Assembly: GCF_030816295.1 (NCBI RefSeq)
Contig: NZ_JAUSXV010000001.1
Coordinates: 1,426,001 to 1,490,000 of the forward strand
From: Microbacterium natoriense
GTDB lineage: Bacteria; Actinomycetota; Actinomycetes; Actinomycetales; Microbacteriaceae
DNA length: 64,000 nt
Direction: 5' to 3'
This document shows, piece by piece, positions 8,390 to 17,398 of the stretch. The position numbers and the translations under genes were made by a program. The notes below the pieces were generated by a model. It worked only from the letters and a program-made list of their open reading frames with translations. It did not search any database and had not been told where the DNA came from. Numbering within the stretch: position 1 is the first letter of the stretch; each line of letters begins with the position of its first letter.

Positions 8390-9088
8390 TCAGCGGCTGG
8401 CCCACAGAAGCCCCCTTTCGACGATCGTCCGCACCGGCGGCTCATCCAGCACGTCGAGCTTGTGACCGGCGGTGCAGACGAAGATCCGTCCTGCGCCCCA
8501 CAGCCGCGTCCACACCACCGGCGTCGTGAACGGGCGATGCCAGGCGTCGAAGTCGCGGTGCACGATCTCGGTCGTCGCCAGGACGTCGTTGTAGGCGTCG
8601 GACAGCACCCAGTACTGCTCCGTGTGGAGGCGGAAGTCCTCGACACCCGACACGATCGGGTGATCGCGACGCTCGGGCACGATGTTCACGGTGAAGTCGA
8701 GGTAGTTGTCGGACTGCTCGCCCGTCCGTTCCTCCCTCGGCACCGCGGCGTGATGGGCGAACTGCCCGCCGATCAGCTGAAGGTAGTCGGCGCTGTTGCG
8801 ATACGAATCTGCGATCCCGCCGTGCCATCCGGCAAGACCCGTGCCGGCGACGACGGCAGCGATCAGCCCCGAGAGCTCGTCGTCGGCGATGGTGTTCATG
8901 GTGTTCACCTGCACCACGAGGTCGACGGCGGCCATGATCGCGGCGTCGGCGTATACGGCCGTCCCCTCCTCGACTCTGACCTCGAATCCCTCTCCTTCGA
9001 GGAAGGGGATCATCGAGTCGGTGGTCTGCACCGGTTCGTGTCCATCCCATCCGCCGCGTACGATGAGGGCCTGTTTCTTCTGTGTCAT
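8390..9088 (-). CDS. ThuA-like domain protein
   Basis: This 232-residue protein has the ThuA (trehalose-utilisation) fold, a glutamine-amidotransferase-like Rossmann domain common in sugar-degradation loci. Diagnostic stretches are GGWDGHEP at the N-terminus, GLAGWHGGIADSYRN and IGGQFAHH in the middle, and HPIVSGVEDF with HTEQYWV later. The biochemical role of the family is poorly defined; members are linked to oxidation or binding of disaccharides and keto-sugars. The gene follows the GH95 gene by 16 bases on the same strand, so the two are probably co-transcribed. Confidence 0.85.
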   Translation of the reverse strand: MTQKKQALIVRGGWDGHEPVQTTDSMIPFLEGEGFEVRVEEGTAVYADAAIMAAVDLVVQVNTMNTIADDELSGLIAAVVAGTGLAGWHGGIADSYRNSADYLQLIGGQFAHHAAVPREERTGEQSDNYLDFTVNIVPERRDHPIVSGVEDFRLHTEQYWVLSDAYNDVLATTEIVHRDFDAWHRPFTTPVVWTRLWGAGRIFVCTAGHKLDVLDEPPVRTIVERGLLWASR

Positions 9089-9104
9089 GATGTGGGCTTT
9101 CGTT

Positions 9105-11459
9105 TCAGTACCCCGCAGCCGGTGCGGCTTCGGGGAGGCGCTCGAGTCTGATGGTGCGCGGTCCGTGCGACAGATCGACCGACCGGGTGCTCCCCAGACC
9201 GCTCACCGAGACGACGTCGCCGTGGCGGGCGGCATCCGAGCCGGGCACGAGCGCGAGCGAGACCGTCGCGCCGTCGGCGTCCCAGGTCAACTGGTCGATC
9301 ACGATGCCGCCGCGTGCTCGCACGCCGCGGATCGAGCCGGACCGCCACGACGCCGGCAGCGCCGGGAGAACCGTCAACGATCCCGGCTGCGACTGGACCA
9401 GCATCTCGATCACGACGGCGGGCAGCCCGCCGCTCGCGTCGACGTTGAAGATCGAGTCGCCATCGTGCGTGGACACGGCATTGGGCCGCCAGAAGTCGCG
9501 GGCGAGGGACTCGACGCACCTCAACGCGGCATCCGCATCTCCGAGACGGGCTGCCGCGAGCCCCAGTCCGACCAGACCGAACGCCATCTCCTGGCGGCCG
9601 TCGGGCCCGGCCCAGGGCCTCTCGTCTCGCCAGTCCAGCTTCCTGCGGATCGTCTCGAGCGCCGCCGCGCGGAGCTCGGGTGTCTGAGCCACTGGATCCT
9701 CCTCGTACCAGAACGGGTACAGCTGCGAGACGTGACGGTGCGCGAGCTGTTCGTCGAAGGCCGGATCCAGCCACTCGGCGAACGTGCCGTCATCCGCGAC
9801 ACGGTACGGCGGAAGTCGATCGGCGAAAGATCTCCATGCGGCGAGGTCGGCGTCCTCGCCCAGCAGATCGGCGATCCGGATGCTGAGGCGAGCGGCGTCC
9901 CGGAACGCGGCGACATCCATGGTCGCGTCGACCGCGAGCGGATTGTTGCGGTTGGCCGGAGTGTTCTCGGGTGAGTACGACGGTGCGAGATGGAGGGTGC
10001 CCGCGTCGTCCGTGAACGCGACCGATGTCGCGAACGCCATGACGTTCCGGGCGAGCGGCCACGCGTACTCGCGCAGCGTCTCGAGGTCGCCGGTTGCGCA
10101 GAACTGATCCCACGCGAGGCGCAGCACCCACGCGCCCCCGGCCATCCAGTAGAGGTGCGGATACGCCGTGGCGAAGTGATTGCTGCGGCCGTGCGAATCG
10201 AAGCGGGCGGGGAGCAGCCATCCCTCGGCGCCGAACACCCGCTCTGCGTTCTCGGCGTAATCCTCGAGGTGGCGGAAGATCGCCCGCAGATAGGACGTGA
10301 ACAGCTCGGGGGTGCCGGATGCGACCAGGGAGGCGACACCGCCGTGCTGCACGTTGCCGTTCTGGGTCCAGTCGCCCGACCACGCCGGCCGTCGGGTTCC
10401 CTGCCAGATGCCGACCAGCGTGGGCGGCAGCACGCCGGTGGACGAGATGATCGTGTGCCGACCCGCTGCGAAGGCGAGCTCGAGCGCCGCGAGGACGCCG
10501 TCCGGTTCCCCTGCCCGTGCGCTCTCGAGCACGGCGTCGTACGAGACCGAGTCGGCCACGCCGCTGTGCAGATCGAGGGCGGAGGCCGCGAACAAGGACG
10601 CGTGCGAGGCCGTCTCGGGCGCAGCCGCACCGACGAGTCCGCCGGACAGCTCTACGCGGATCGGCAGGCTCACGGCCACGCCGGCCGGGATCCGCACTCG
10701 CACGCCGCCGTCCGCAGGGTGCGGATCGAGATCGGCGGGTACGTCGACCTCGACCCGCGCACCCGTGGGCTGCCAGGGGCTCGGCGCGTGCTCGCGGACG
10801 AACGGGGACAGCTTCTCCGCATCGACGTCCACCTCGATCAGCAGGCGACCGCCCTCGAACACGGGCTCGGAAGGGGCCAGGAAGACGCCGTAGTCCGTGG
10901 AGGGGTAGTCTCCGTCGCCCGGCTCGTCGGCGCCGAAATCGAGAGACAGCACGCCCATCACATCCTCGGTGGAGAAGAGCTCGATCGCCAGGCTCCCCGC
11001 CGCGCGGTCGGGAACCAGGGCGATGCTGTTCCGTTCGCCGGAAGAGGCGGACCATTCCACCTCGACGCGACCCGTCGTGAAGTCTCCGACCCGGCGGTAG
11101 GTCGACTCCTCGATCGGGCCGTCGGGCGCCCATGAGAGCGCCGCGACCGGCACGAACGGGTCGGTCCAGATCAGCCGTCCGTCGTATCCGTCCTCCGCAG
11201 CGGTGCGGGAGGTGATCTCCGCCGCGGCATCCGTATCGGCGGCGACGACGGCGGCGCGGACGTCAGCGATCGCCGTGCTGATGCGGGGCGCGGCGATCGC
11301 CGAGTTCACGGGCAGGAAGAACTCCTCGTGGCAGACGTGGACGACGTGACGCGCTGGGGTGCCGGACAGCACCGCGCCGAGCGAGCCTGTGCCCGCGACG
11401 AGACCGTGCTCCCAATCGAGAGCAGCGGATGAGCTCCAGAACCCGGTTCTGTCGGACAC
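9105..11459 (-). CDS. GH95 family alpha-L-fucosidase-type glycosidase
   Basis: This is a 784-residue glycoside hydrolase family 95 protein, expected to release alpha-1,2-linked L-fucose (some members cleave alpha-L-galactose). The N-terminal beta-domain is followed by an (alpha/alpha)6 barrel with TQNGNVQHGG (the Asn pair used to activate water), SYSPENTPANRNN (general-acid Glu), AHRHVSQLYPFWY and NVDASGGLPAVVIEML. The usual QMNYW and QIDGNFG consensus tracts are changed here to QHGGV and NVDASGG, so substrate preference may differ from the best-known fucosidases. No signal peptide is seen. The GTG at 11459 has AAGGAA upstream. A fucose-locus motif sits just upstream at 11515-11531. Confidence 0.85.
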   Translation of the reverse strand: MSDRTGFWSSSAALDWEHGLVAGTGSLGAVLSGTPARHVVHVCHEEFFLPVNSAIAAPRISTAIADVRAAVVAADTDAAAEITSRTAAEDGYDGRLIWTDPFVPVAALSWAPDGPIEESTYRRVGDFTTGRVEVEWSASSGERNSIALVPDRAAGSLAIELFSTEDVMGVLSLDFGADEPGDGDYPSTDYGVFLAPSEPVFEGGRLLIEVDVDAEKLSPFVREHAPSPWQPTGARVEVDVPADLDPHPADGGVRVRIPAGVAVSLPIRVELSGGLVGAAAPETASHASLFAASALDLHSGVADSVSYDAVLESARAGEPDGVLAALELAFAAGRHTIISSTGVLPPTLVGIWQGTRRPAWSGDWTQNGNVQHGGVASLVASGTPELFTSYLRAIFRHLEDYAENAERVFGAEGWLLPARFDSHGRSNHFATAYPHLYWMAGGAWVLRLAWDQFCATGDLETLREYAWPLARNVMAFATSVAFTDDAGTLHLAPSYSPENTPANRNNPLAVDATMDVAAFRDAARLSIRIADLLGEDADLAAWRSFADRLPPYRVADDGTFAEWLDPAFDEQLAHRHVSQLYPFWYEEDPVAQTPELRAAALETIRRKLDWRDERPWAGPDGRQEMAFGLVGLGLAAARLGDADAALRCVESLARDFWRPNAVSTHDGDSIFNVDASGGLPAVVIEMLVQSQPGSLTVLPALPASWRSGSIRGVRARGGIVIDQLTWDADGATVSLALVPGSDAARHGDVVSVSGLGSTRSVDLSHGPRTIRLERLPEAAPAAGY

Positions 11460-11514
11460 GGCGTGATTCCTTCCCTGCGGACATTGCAACGGCTACGCGA
11501 TCACAGCCTATCGA

Positions 11515-11531
11515 GAATCATCGAATGAATT
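11515..11531. promoter_or_regulatory. Candidate operator, fucose-locus motif copy 2
   Basis: The minus strand here reads AATTCATTCGATGATTC, fitting AATTSATNNNATNNTTC shared with 3443 and 12532. It lies in the 77-base gap between the aldo/keto reductase stop and the GH95 start, about 56 bases upstream of the GH95 GTG. Confidence 0.4.
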
Positions 11532-11536
11532 CGCCT

Positions 11537-12508
11537 TCACGTTACATCCGCAGCTTCTCGCCACGCATCGATCTCGTCCCACAGGGCCTCCGGGATCGGT
11601 GCGGATGCGCGCTCGATGCCCTGTTCGGCCTGCGGTCGATCTCGCGCGCCGATCACGACCGACGCGACCGCAGGATGCCGCAGGGGAAACTGGACGGCGG
11701 CGTCGGGCAGCGTCACTCCGTGCGTTCGGCAGATCTCGGCGAGACGCATCGCCCGCCTGACGAGATGATCCGGCGTCGTCCGGTAGTCGAACCGCGAGGC
11801 CGCGTCGACGTGCGCGCGACTCAGCAGGCCGGAGTTGTACACGCCGGCGGCGACGACAGCGACGCCTCGCTCCTGCGCCAGAGGGAGCAGATCCGCTTCC
11901 GCGGAGCGATCCAGCAGCGTGTAGCGGCCGGCGAGCATGACGACGTCGATGTCGCAGCGGCGCACGAACTCCGCCAGCATCGCCGATTGGTTCATGCCCG
12001 CGCCGATCGCCCTGACAACGCCCTGATCCCGCAGTTCCACGAGAGCGTCGACCGCCTCTGTGGACGCCTGCTCCCAGTGATCGTCGGGGTCGTGGAGATA
12101 GACGACGTCGATCCGGTCCAGCGCGAGTCGCTTCAGGCTCGCTTCAAGAGAGCGCAGGATCCCGTCGCGAGAGAAGTCCCAGACGCGGCGGTGCGTGGCT
12201 GCCACCGCGAAGTCGTCGTCGAGACGGTCGGCGTGCTCGGGGGTGGGCTCGAGGAGGCGTCCGACCTTGGTCGACAGGATCCACTCCGAGCGAGGGCGAT
12301 CGGCCAGAAGTGCACCCACCCGCCGTTCGGACAGTCCGAGTCCGTAGTGGGGCGCGGTGTCGAAGTAGCGCACGCCCGCGTCCCATGCGGCATCCACGGC
12401 GGCGGCGCAGTCCTCGTCGCTCGTCGCCCTGTACAGGTTGCCGAACGCGCTGCCGCCGAGACCGAGCCGGGGGAGTGAGAGCCCCGCGGGCGAAAGTCGA
12501 CCGTTCAT
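11537..12508 (-). CDS. Aldo/keto reductase, probable L-fucose (D-threo-aldose) 1-dehydrogenase
   Basis: This 323-residue NAD(P)-dependent aldo/keto reductase most resembles the L-fucose/D-threo-aldose dehydrogenases, which oxidise L-fucose to L-fucono-lactone. The AKR tetrad is visible: Asp in YFDTAPHYG with its Tyr, Lys in LSTKVGRLL, His in VVYLHDPDDH. The start (LPRLGLGGSAFGNLY) and the DTAPHYGLGLSERRVG block are characteristic of that subgroup. GGAGG precedes the ATG at 12508. The gene is divergent from the zinc dehydrogenase across 58 bases containing a candidate operator. Placement beside L-fuconate dehydratase and GH95 supports L-fucose as substrate; D-arabinose or L-galactose are possible too. 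Confidence 0.85.
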   Translation of the reverse strand: MNGRLSPAGLSLPRLGLGGSAFGNLYRATSDEDCAAAVDAAWDAGVRYFDTAPHYGLGLSERRVGALLADRPRSEWILSTKVGRLLEPTPEHADRLDDDFAVAATHRRVWDFSRDGILRSLEASLKRLALDRIDVVYLHDPDDHWEQASTEAVDALVELRDQGVVRAIGAGMNQSAMLAEFVRRCDIDVVMLAGRYTLLDRSAEADLLPLAQERGVAVVAAGVYNSGLLSRAHVDAASRFDYRTTPDHLVRRAMRLAEICRTHGVTLPDAAVQFPLRHPAVASVVIGARDRPQAEQGIERASAPIPEALWDEIDAWREAADVT

Positions 12509-12531
12509 GATCCTCCGTTCGCGCTACAGTG

Positions 12532-12551
12532 AATTCATCATATCTTTCAAT
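12532..12551. promoter_or_regulatory. Candidate operator, fucose-locus motif copy 3
   Basis: AATTCATCATATCTTTCAAT lies between the divergent fucose dehydrogenase and zinc dehydrogenase genes, just downstream of TACAGT (12525-12530), a possible -10 box for the plus-strand gene. It matches the site at 3443-3462 at 16 of 20 positions. Confidence 0.45.
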
Positions 12552-12566
12552 GCCGCAGGAGTTGCC

Positions 12567-13589
12567 ATGCGTAGCGTGTCGTACATCGGATCAGGTCGGG
12601 TCGAGGTCTCAGAACAGCCGGCGGCTGTCCCCGCCGCGGGAGAGGTGCAGCTGTCCGTGGCGTTCACGGGCCTCTGCGGCACCGACATGCACATCATCCA
12701 CGGATCCATGGACGCTCGGGTGACGACACCTCTGGTGTTCGGGCACGAGATGAGCGGCATCGTCGAGCAGATCGGGGCGGGTGTCGAGGGATGGTCGGTC
12801 GGTGACCGGGTCACGGTCATGCCGCTGCAATGGGACGACAGCTGCCCCGCGTGCCTTGCCGGGCATCGACACATCTGCCAGAACCTCGACTTCGTGGGGA
12901 TCGACTGGCCGGGTTCTCTGCAGCAGCGCTGGAACGTCAGAGCCGAGTGGCTGATCCGTCTGCCCGACGACATGCCCCTGGACATCGCGGCCCTCGCCGA
13001 GCCGACCGCGGTCGCCGTGCACGATGTGCGCCGATCCGAACTCCGCCCAGGCGACAAGGTCGTCGTGATCGGCGGCGGACCGATCGGACTGCTCATCGCG
13101 AGCATCGCTCGTCATCTCGGCGCCGAGGTCGTCGTGATCGAGCTCGCGCCCGCCCGGCGTGCGCAGATCGCAGAGCTGGGCTTCGAGACGCTCGATCCGC
13201 GCGTGACGAATCAAGACGCCTGGGTGGAGCGATGGACCGGGGGCGCAGGGGCGGATGTCGTCTTCGAGGTCTCCGGTGCGGCCGCCGCGGTGCTGGGAGC
13301 GACGTCGCTGGCCAAGGTCCGCGGAACGGTCGTGGTGGTCGCGATCCACCCGACTCCGCGCCCGATAGACCTGCAGCGGGTGTTCTGGCGCGAGCTGCGC
13401 CTGCTCGGCGCACGCGTCTACGAGCGTCGCGACTTCGATACGGCAGTCGGACTGCTCGCGGAGGGAGCGATCCCGACAGAGTTGCTGATCACGAAGATCG
13501 TCCCGCTCTCGCAGGTGCAGTCGGCGTTCGACGACCTGGAGCAGGGGAATGCGCTGAAGATCCTCGTCGACGTGGGGGCCGGCGAGTGA
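12567..13589 (+). CDS. Zinc-dependent medium-chain dehydrogenase
   Basis: This 340-residue medium-chain dehydrogenase is related to sorbitol, threonine and butanediol dehydrogenases. Catalytic zinc ligands are seen in TGLCGTDMHI (Cys) and FGHEMSG (His, Glu). The structural-zinc loop DDSCPACLAGHRHIC has three of the usual four cysteines, with Asp at the first position. The Rossmann motif is VVVIGGGPIGLL, and VVVIELAP after the second strand suggests NAD preference. GGAG precedes the ATG at 12567. Its stop overlaps the next SDR start by four bases, so the two are coupled. In the fucose context it could oxidise a fucose-derived intermediate or L-lactaldehyde; the substrate is not decided by sequence. 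Confidence 0.85.
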   Translation: MRSVSYIGSGRVEVSEQPAAVPAAGEVQLSVAFTGLCGTDMHIIHGSMDARVTTPLVFGHEMSGIVEQIGAGVEGWSVGDRVTVMPLQWDDSCPACLAGHRHICQNLDFVGIDWPGSLQQRWNVRAEWLIRLPDDMPLDIAALAEPTAVAVHDVRRSELRPGDKVVVIGGGPIGLLIASIARHLGAEVVVIELAPARRAQIAELGFETLDPRVTNQDAWVERWTGGAGADVVFEVSGAAAAVLGATSLAKVRGTVVVVAIHPTPRPIDLQRVFWRELRLLGARVYERRDFDTAVGLLAEGAIPTELLITKIVPLSQVQSAFDDLEQGNALKILVDVGAGE

Positions 13590-14344
13590 GCGGCCCGTTC
13601 GACCTCACTGGACGGCTCGCCGTCGTGACGGGAGCATCCCGAGGCATCGGCCGCGCGATCGCCGAGTCGCTCGCCGAAGCGGGGGCTGACATCATCGCGG
13701 TGAGCGCGTCCATCGACCCGACCCGAAGCGCGGTGGGGGATGCCGTGACCGCACGCGGACGCGCGTTCGAGGCATTTGCCTGCGACTTCGCGGACCCCTC
13801 CTCAGTCGCCGCACTCGGCGCCCGGCTCCGGGACCGGCCTGTGGACATCCTCGTCAACAACGCAGGCATGATCCGTCGCGCCCCCGCTGCCGAGCACCCG
13901 CTCGAATGGTGGGACGAGGTCATCCAGGTCGATCTGTCGAGCCAGTTCGCCTTCACCCAGGCCCTCGCGCGCGGCATGCTGGAGCGTCGGCGGGGAAAGA
14001 TCATCTTCACCGCCTCCCTGCTCGCCTTCCAGGGAGGCATCAACGTGCCCGGTTACGCAGCGGCGAAGTCTGCGATCGCCGGCCTCACGAAAGCATTGTC
14101 GAACGAGTGGGCGGCACACGGCGTCACCGTCAACGCGATCGCTCCCGGCTATATCGCCACCGACAACACCCAGGCGCTGCAGGACGACCCGGAGCGCTCT
14201 CGGGCGATCCTCGAGCGCATCCCGGCAGGGCGATGGGGTGCGGCATCCGACATCGGCGGGGCCGCGGTGTTCCTCGCCGCACCGGCATCCGACTACGTGT
14301 CGGGAGTGATCCTGCCGGTCGACGGAGGATGGCTCGGGCGCTGA
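13586..14344 (+). CDS. SDR dehydrogenase, probable 2-keto-3-deoxy-L-fuconate dehydrogenase
   Basis: This is a 252-residue classical short-chain dehydrogenase. It has the cofactor motif TGASRGIGRAI, the NNAG motif in ILVNNAGMIRR, the active-site Ser in FTASLLAFQGG, and YAAAKSA carrying the catalytic Tyr and Lys. The opening FDLTGRLAVVTGAS and ending ILPVDGGWLGR are like KduD (2-deoxy-D-gluconate 3-dehydrogenase), the group that includes 2-keto-3-deoxy-L-fuconate dehydrogenases. It would act right after L-fuconate dehydratase to give 2,4-diketo-3-deoxy-L-fuconate. The GTG at 13586 overlaps the upstream stop by four bases. The enzyme that cleaves the diketo product is not in view. Confidence 0.88.
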   Translation: MSGPFDLTGRLAVVTGASRGIGRAIAESLAEAGADIIAVSASIDPTRSAVGDAVTARGRAFEAFACDFADPSSVAALGARLRDRPVDILVNNAGMIRRAPAAEHPLEWWDEVIQVDLSSQFAFTQALARGMLERRRGKIIFTASLLAFQGGINVPGYAAAKSAIAGLTKALSNEWAAHGVTVNAIAPGYIATDNTQALQDDPERSRAILERIPAGRWGAASDIGGAAVFLAAPASDYVSGVILPVDGGWLGR

Positions 14345-14414
14345 CGTCACCGAGTCCATGTTCGGGGCGCGCCCTGCGGCCCCTGTCCTCGTGATGGAGG
14401 ACGGCGAGCGGTGG

Positions 14415-17189
14415 TCAACGTCGGTTCGCGGTTCCCGTCGTCGGGAAGGGCATCGGGAGGCTCCCGCCCTTGTCGATCATCGCGAGCTCGGCACGCGAGG
14501 AGACGCCGAGCTTGCGGAACACCGCGTGCAGATGGGCGGCGATCGTCTTCGGCGAGAGATACAACTGAGCGGCGATCTGCTTGTTGGTGAGTCCCTCTGC
14601 GACGAGCGCCGAGATCCTCTGCTCCTGTGGTGTGAGCGCCTGGCCGAGGTCGGGGCGCGCACGAGGCGAACGCTCGCCGAGGGACTGCAGGAGGCGACGC
14701 GACTGGTCGGCCCAGGCGCGCGCTCCCAAGGCGTCGAGACGTGCGCGCGCCTCCTGCAGCGCCGTCGCCGCGTCCGCGGTTCGGCCGATCCTGCTCAGCC
14801 GTTCGCCGCGATCGAGCACCGCGAGTGCCACGAGCAGCGCAGGAGCATTCCGTCCTTCTCGCGTGAGCGCGAGCAAGCGGCGCTCCACATCCTCGTCTGC
14901 AGCCAGGATGCTGTCCGAGAACGCGAGTCCCCACGCCAGCAGGTCGCCCTCGACGAGGCTGCCCAGATCACGCATCCGTTCGACGACGACGGCCGCGTCC
15001 TCCGCTCGTCCTGACCTGGCCGCGGCGAACACGTAGAACGGCAGCGCGAGCATCGCCCACGATCTATGGTGCGCGGCATCCTCCGGATCGACGACCCGAG
15101 AGAAGCGCTGGTCGGCGTCGGCGAACCGTCCGGCAGCGCTGAGACTGATCCCCTCCGCGATGAGGGTCTGGACGAGGAAGGGGTTGTGCGGGAGGGCGAA
15201 GGCCGCGGACGGGAATTCACGGGCGAGCGCCGCGCCGTCGAAGCTCCCGCTCATCACTCCCTCTGCGAAGCCCTGCAGGACCGCCGCAGTCAGACCGATG
15301 AACGACTCGCCCGTCTCCTCCGAGATCTGGCGCGCCTCCAGCCCGGCCATCAGGGAGCCTCGAAGGTCCCCCATGATGAAGCGGCTGCCGATCAAGCTGG
15401 TGAGGGTGATCGCGAGGAGCGACAGCTCGCCCTGCTCACGGAGTTCGTCGGCCACACCCGACAGGACTCTCTCAGCGTCGGTCTGCATGCCGGCGGCGCC
15501 CAGCGCGAGACCGAGGAGACGCCTGCGCTCGGTCGAGGCGAGCTCTGACGGATCGATCGCCAGCGCCGCCCGCCGTACCCGGCCCGCGTGCTCCTCCGGA
15601 CTTCCCCACGACATCAGGAACAGCATCCGCGGGTCTGCGTCTTCGACGCCGTAGCGGGACGCCTGCTCGATGAACCGATGCCAGGGCAGACCCGTCGGCG
15701 TCGACCCCCAGAAGTGGAACGCCATGGTGAGGAGGGTGTCGATGGCTCGTTCGACGTCGCCGGCGCGAGCCATGTCGTCGACGATCTCGAGGCCGGTCTC
15801 CACCTGGCCGTCTCGCCCGGCGCCGGGGAGCAGATGCCTCACCCACGCCAGTCGCGCGCGGACCGTGTCGTCGGCGTCGCCGGATTCCAGTGGATCGATG
15901 ATCGCCGAAGCGGCGTCGAGCCGTCCGGCGTCGAGTGCGATCTCCGCGGCGCGCGTGCTGCGCCGCACGCGTGCGGATCTGTCGACGCTCAGATCGGCTG
16001 CGCGTTCGAGCGACGAGATCGCGGCAGAGACGTCGCCGGTGCGGCGTGCCCGCTCTGCGCCTTCCTCGAGCGTCGCGGCGAGATGCTCGTCAGGTCCCGT
16101 GGAGGCGTTGGCCAGATGCCAGGTCCGCTGGTCGCTTCCGGGGCGCAACGCGGCGGCGATCGCCAGGTGGGCTCTGCTGCGTTGGCCGGGCGTCGCTGCC
16201 GACAGCACGGCTGCCCGTACCAGCGGATGCGGGAATCGGATGGTCGAGCCGTCGGAGTGCAGCAGATGCTCGGTGATGATCGCGTCCAGCGCCGTTTGGA
16301 GATCGTGCACGCCCGTGAGGCGCGAGGTCGCGTCCAGGATCTCGCTCGCGGCGCCGTCGGCGCTCAATGCCGCCACGTGCAGCAGCGACCGCGCGGCCTC
16401 ATCGAGATGGTTCACACGAGCGGCGAAAGCGGCGGTGAGCCGTTCTGACAGGGGGAGCGCGTGGTCACCGGGTGCGGCGAGCTCCGGTCGCGTGGCAAGT
16501 TCGGTCAATGCGAGCGGATTGCCCCCGGCGTAGGCGAGCACGTCGCGGCGCTGCCGGGGCGTGAGACGGCCGCCTGCGTCGGCGAGCACCTGCAGTGAAT
16601 CGGAGTCGTCCAGGGGGTGCAGCGCGATATGGACACCGGCCGGGAAGACTCCCGTCGCCTCGGCGGCACGCTCCGCGACGACGAGCGCGATCGATTCGGA
16701 TGACAGACGGCGTGCGATGAACGCCATCACCTGCTGCGAGCCGGGATCGAGCCACTGCGCGTCGTCGACCGTGATGAGCAGCCCCTCGGCGGATGCGGCG
16801 TTCGACAGCACGGTCAGTGCGCCGAGCGCCACCAGGTAGACGCTCGGCGTCTCCCCGTCGGCCTCGCCGAAGGCCTGCCGCAGCGCCTGCTGCTGCGGCG
16901 GGGGGAGCTCTGCGATGGAGTGGCGGAACGCGAAGAGGAGCTGGTGCAGCGCAGCGAACGGCAGCTGGGACTCCGCCTCGGCCGCCGTCAACTCGAGCAC
17001 GCGCACGCCCGCCGCCCTGGCGTGCTCGGCGACGTCCCCGATCAGGGTCGTCTTGCCGATGCCCGCGGGGCCGGTGATGAGGACCGATCCGCCGGAACGG
17101 TGAAGGTCCGCGACCAAGCGCTGCAGGGCGCTGACTTCATCGCTGCGGCCGACGATGCGGGGGGACTCAGGCACCAGAACATGATGCAC
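14415..17189 (-). CDS. Large LuxR-family transcriptional regulator with AAA ATPase domain
   Basis: This is a 924-residue LAL-type regulator. Near the N-terminus the ATPase domain has a Walker A motif (ITGPAGIGKTTLI, about residues 38-50) and a Walker B-like LLITVDDAQWLDPGS. The middle is a long alpha-helical, TPR-like repeat region. The C-terminal LuxR helix-turn-helix reads ALTPQEQRISALVAEGLTNK, then YLSPKTIAAHLHAVFRKLGV. Such proteins are usually ATP- or effector-dependent activators of nearby catabolic genes. The two alpha/beta hydrolases at 17399 and 18135 are divergent from it and are the likely targets. The start is the GTG at 17189. Confidence 0.93.
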   Translation of the reverse strand: MHHVLVPESPRIVGRSDEVSALQRLVADLHRSGGSVLITGPAGIGKTTLIGDVAEHARAAGVRVLELTAAEAESQLPFAALHQLLFAFRHSIAELPPPQQQALRQAFGEADGETPSVYLVALGALTVLSNAASAEGLLITVDDAQWLDPGSQQVMAFIARRLSSESIALVVAERAAEATGVFPAGVHIALHPLDDSDSLQVLADAGGRLTPRQRRDVLAYAGGNPLALTELATRPELAAPGDHALPLSERLTAAFAARVNHLDEAARSLLHVAALSADGAASEILDATSRLTGVHDLQTALDAIITEHLLHSDGSTIRFPHPLVRAAVLSAATPGQRSRAHLAIAAALRPGSDQRTWHLANASTGPDEHLAATLEEGAERARRTGDVSAAISSLERAADLSVDRSARVRRSTRAAEIALDAGRLDAASAIIDPLESGDADDTVRARLAWVRHLLPGAGRDGQVETGLEIVDDMARAGDVERAIDTLLTMAFHFWGSTPTGLPWHRFIEQASRYGVEDADPRMLFLMSWGSPEEHAGRVRRAALAIDPSELASTERRRLLGLALGAAGMQTDAERVLSGVADELREQGELSLLAITLTSLIGSRFIMGDLRGSLMAGLEARQISEETGESFIGLTAAVLQGFAEGVMSGSFDGAALAREFPSAAFALPHNPFLVQTLIAEGISLSAAGRFADADQRFSRVVDPEDAAHHRSWAMLALPFYVFAAARSGRAEDAAVVVERMRDLGSLVEGDLLAWGLAFSDSILAADEDVERRLLALTREGRNAPALLVALAVLDRGERLSRIGRTADAATALQEARARLDALGARAWADQSRRLLQSLGERSPRARPDLGQALTPQEQRISALVAEGLTNKQIAAQLYLSPKTIAAHLHAVFRKLGVSSRAELAMIDKGGSLPMPFPTTGTANRR

Positions 17190-17398
17190 TGCATCGAGCC
17201 CGATCGCGTAACCGGCGTCGGGCCGACAAGTTAGGTCATCGATTCCCGTGATCTAGGTACGCCCGGGCGGTCCGCCGAACGCACCCGGCGCATAGCGTCT
17301 AAGAGGAGCAGGATCACGGATCCGCTCCTCTCGCAACGGCGCCGCATCAAGCCGTTCGCGGCGGGACACGGCGCCTCGACCATTCGAAAGAGGCAATC

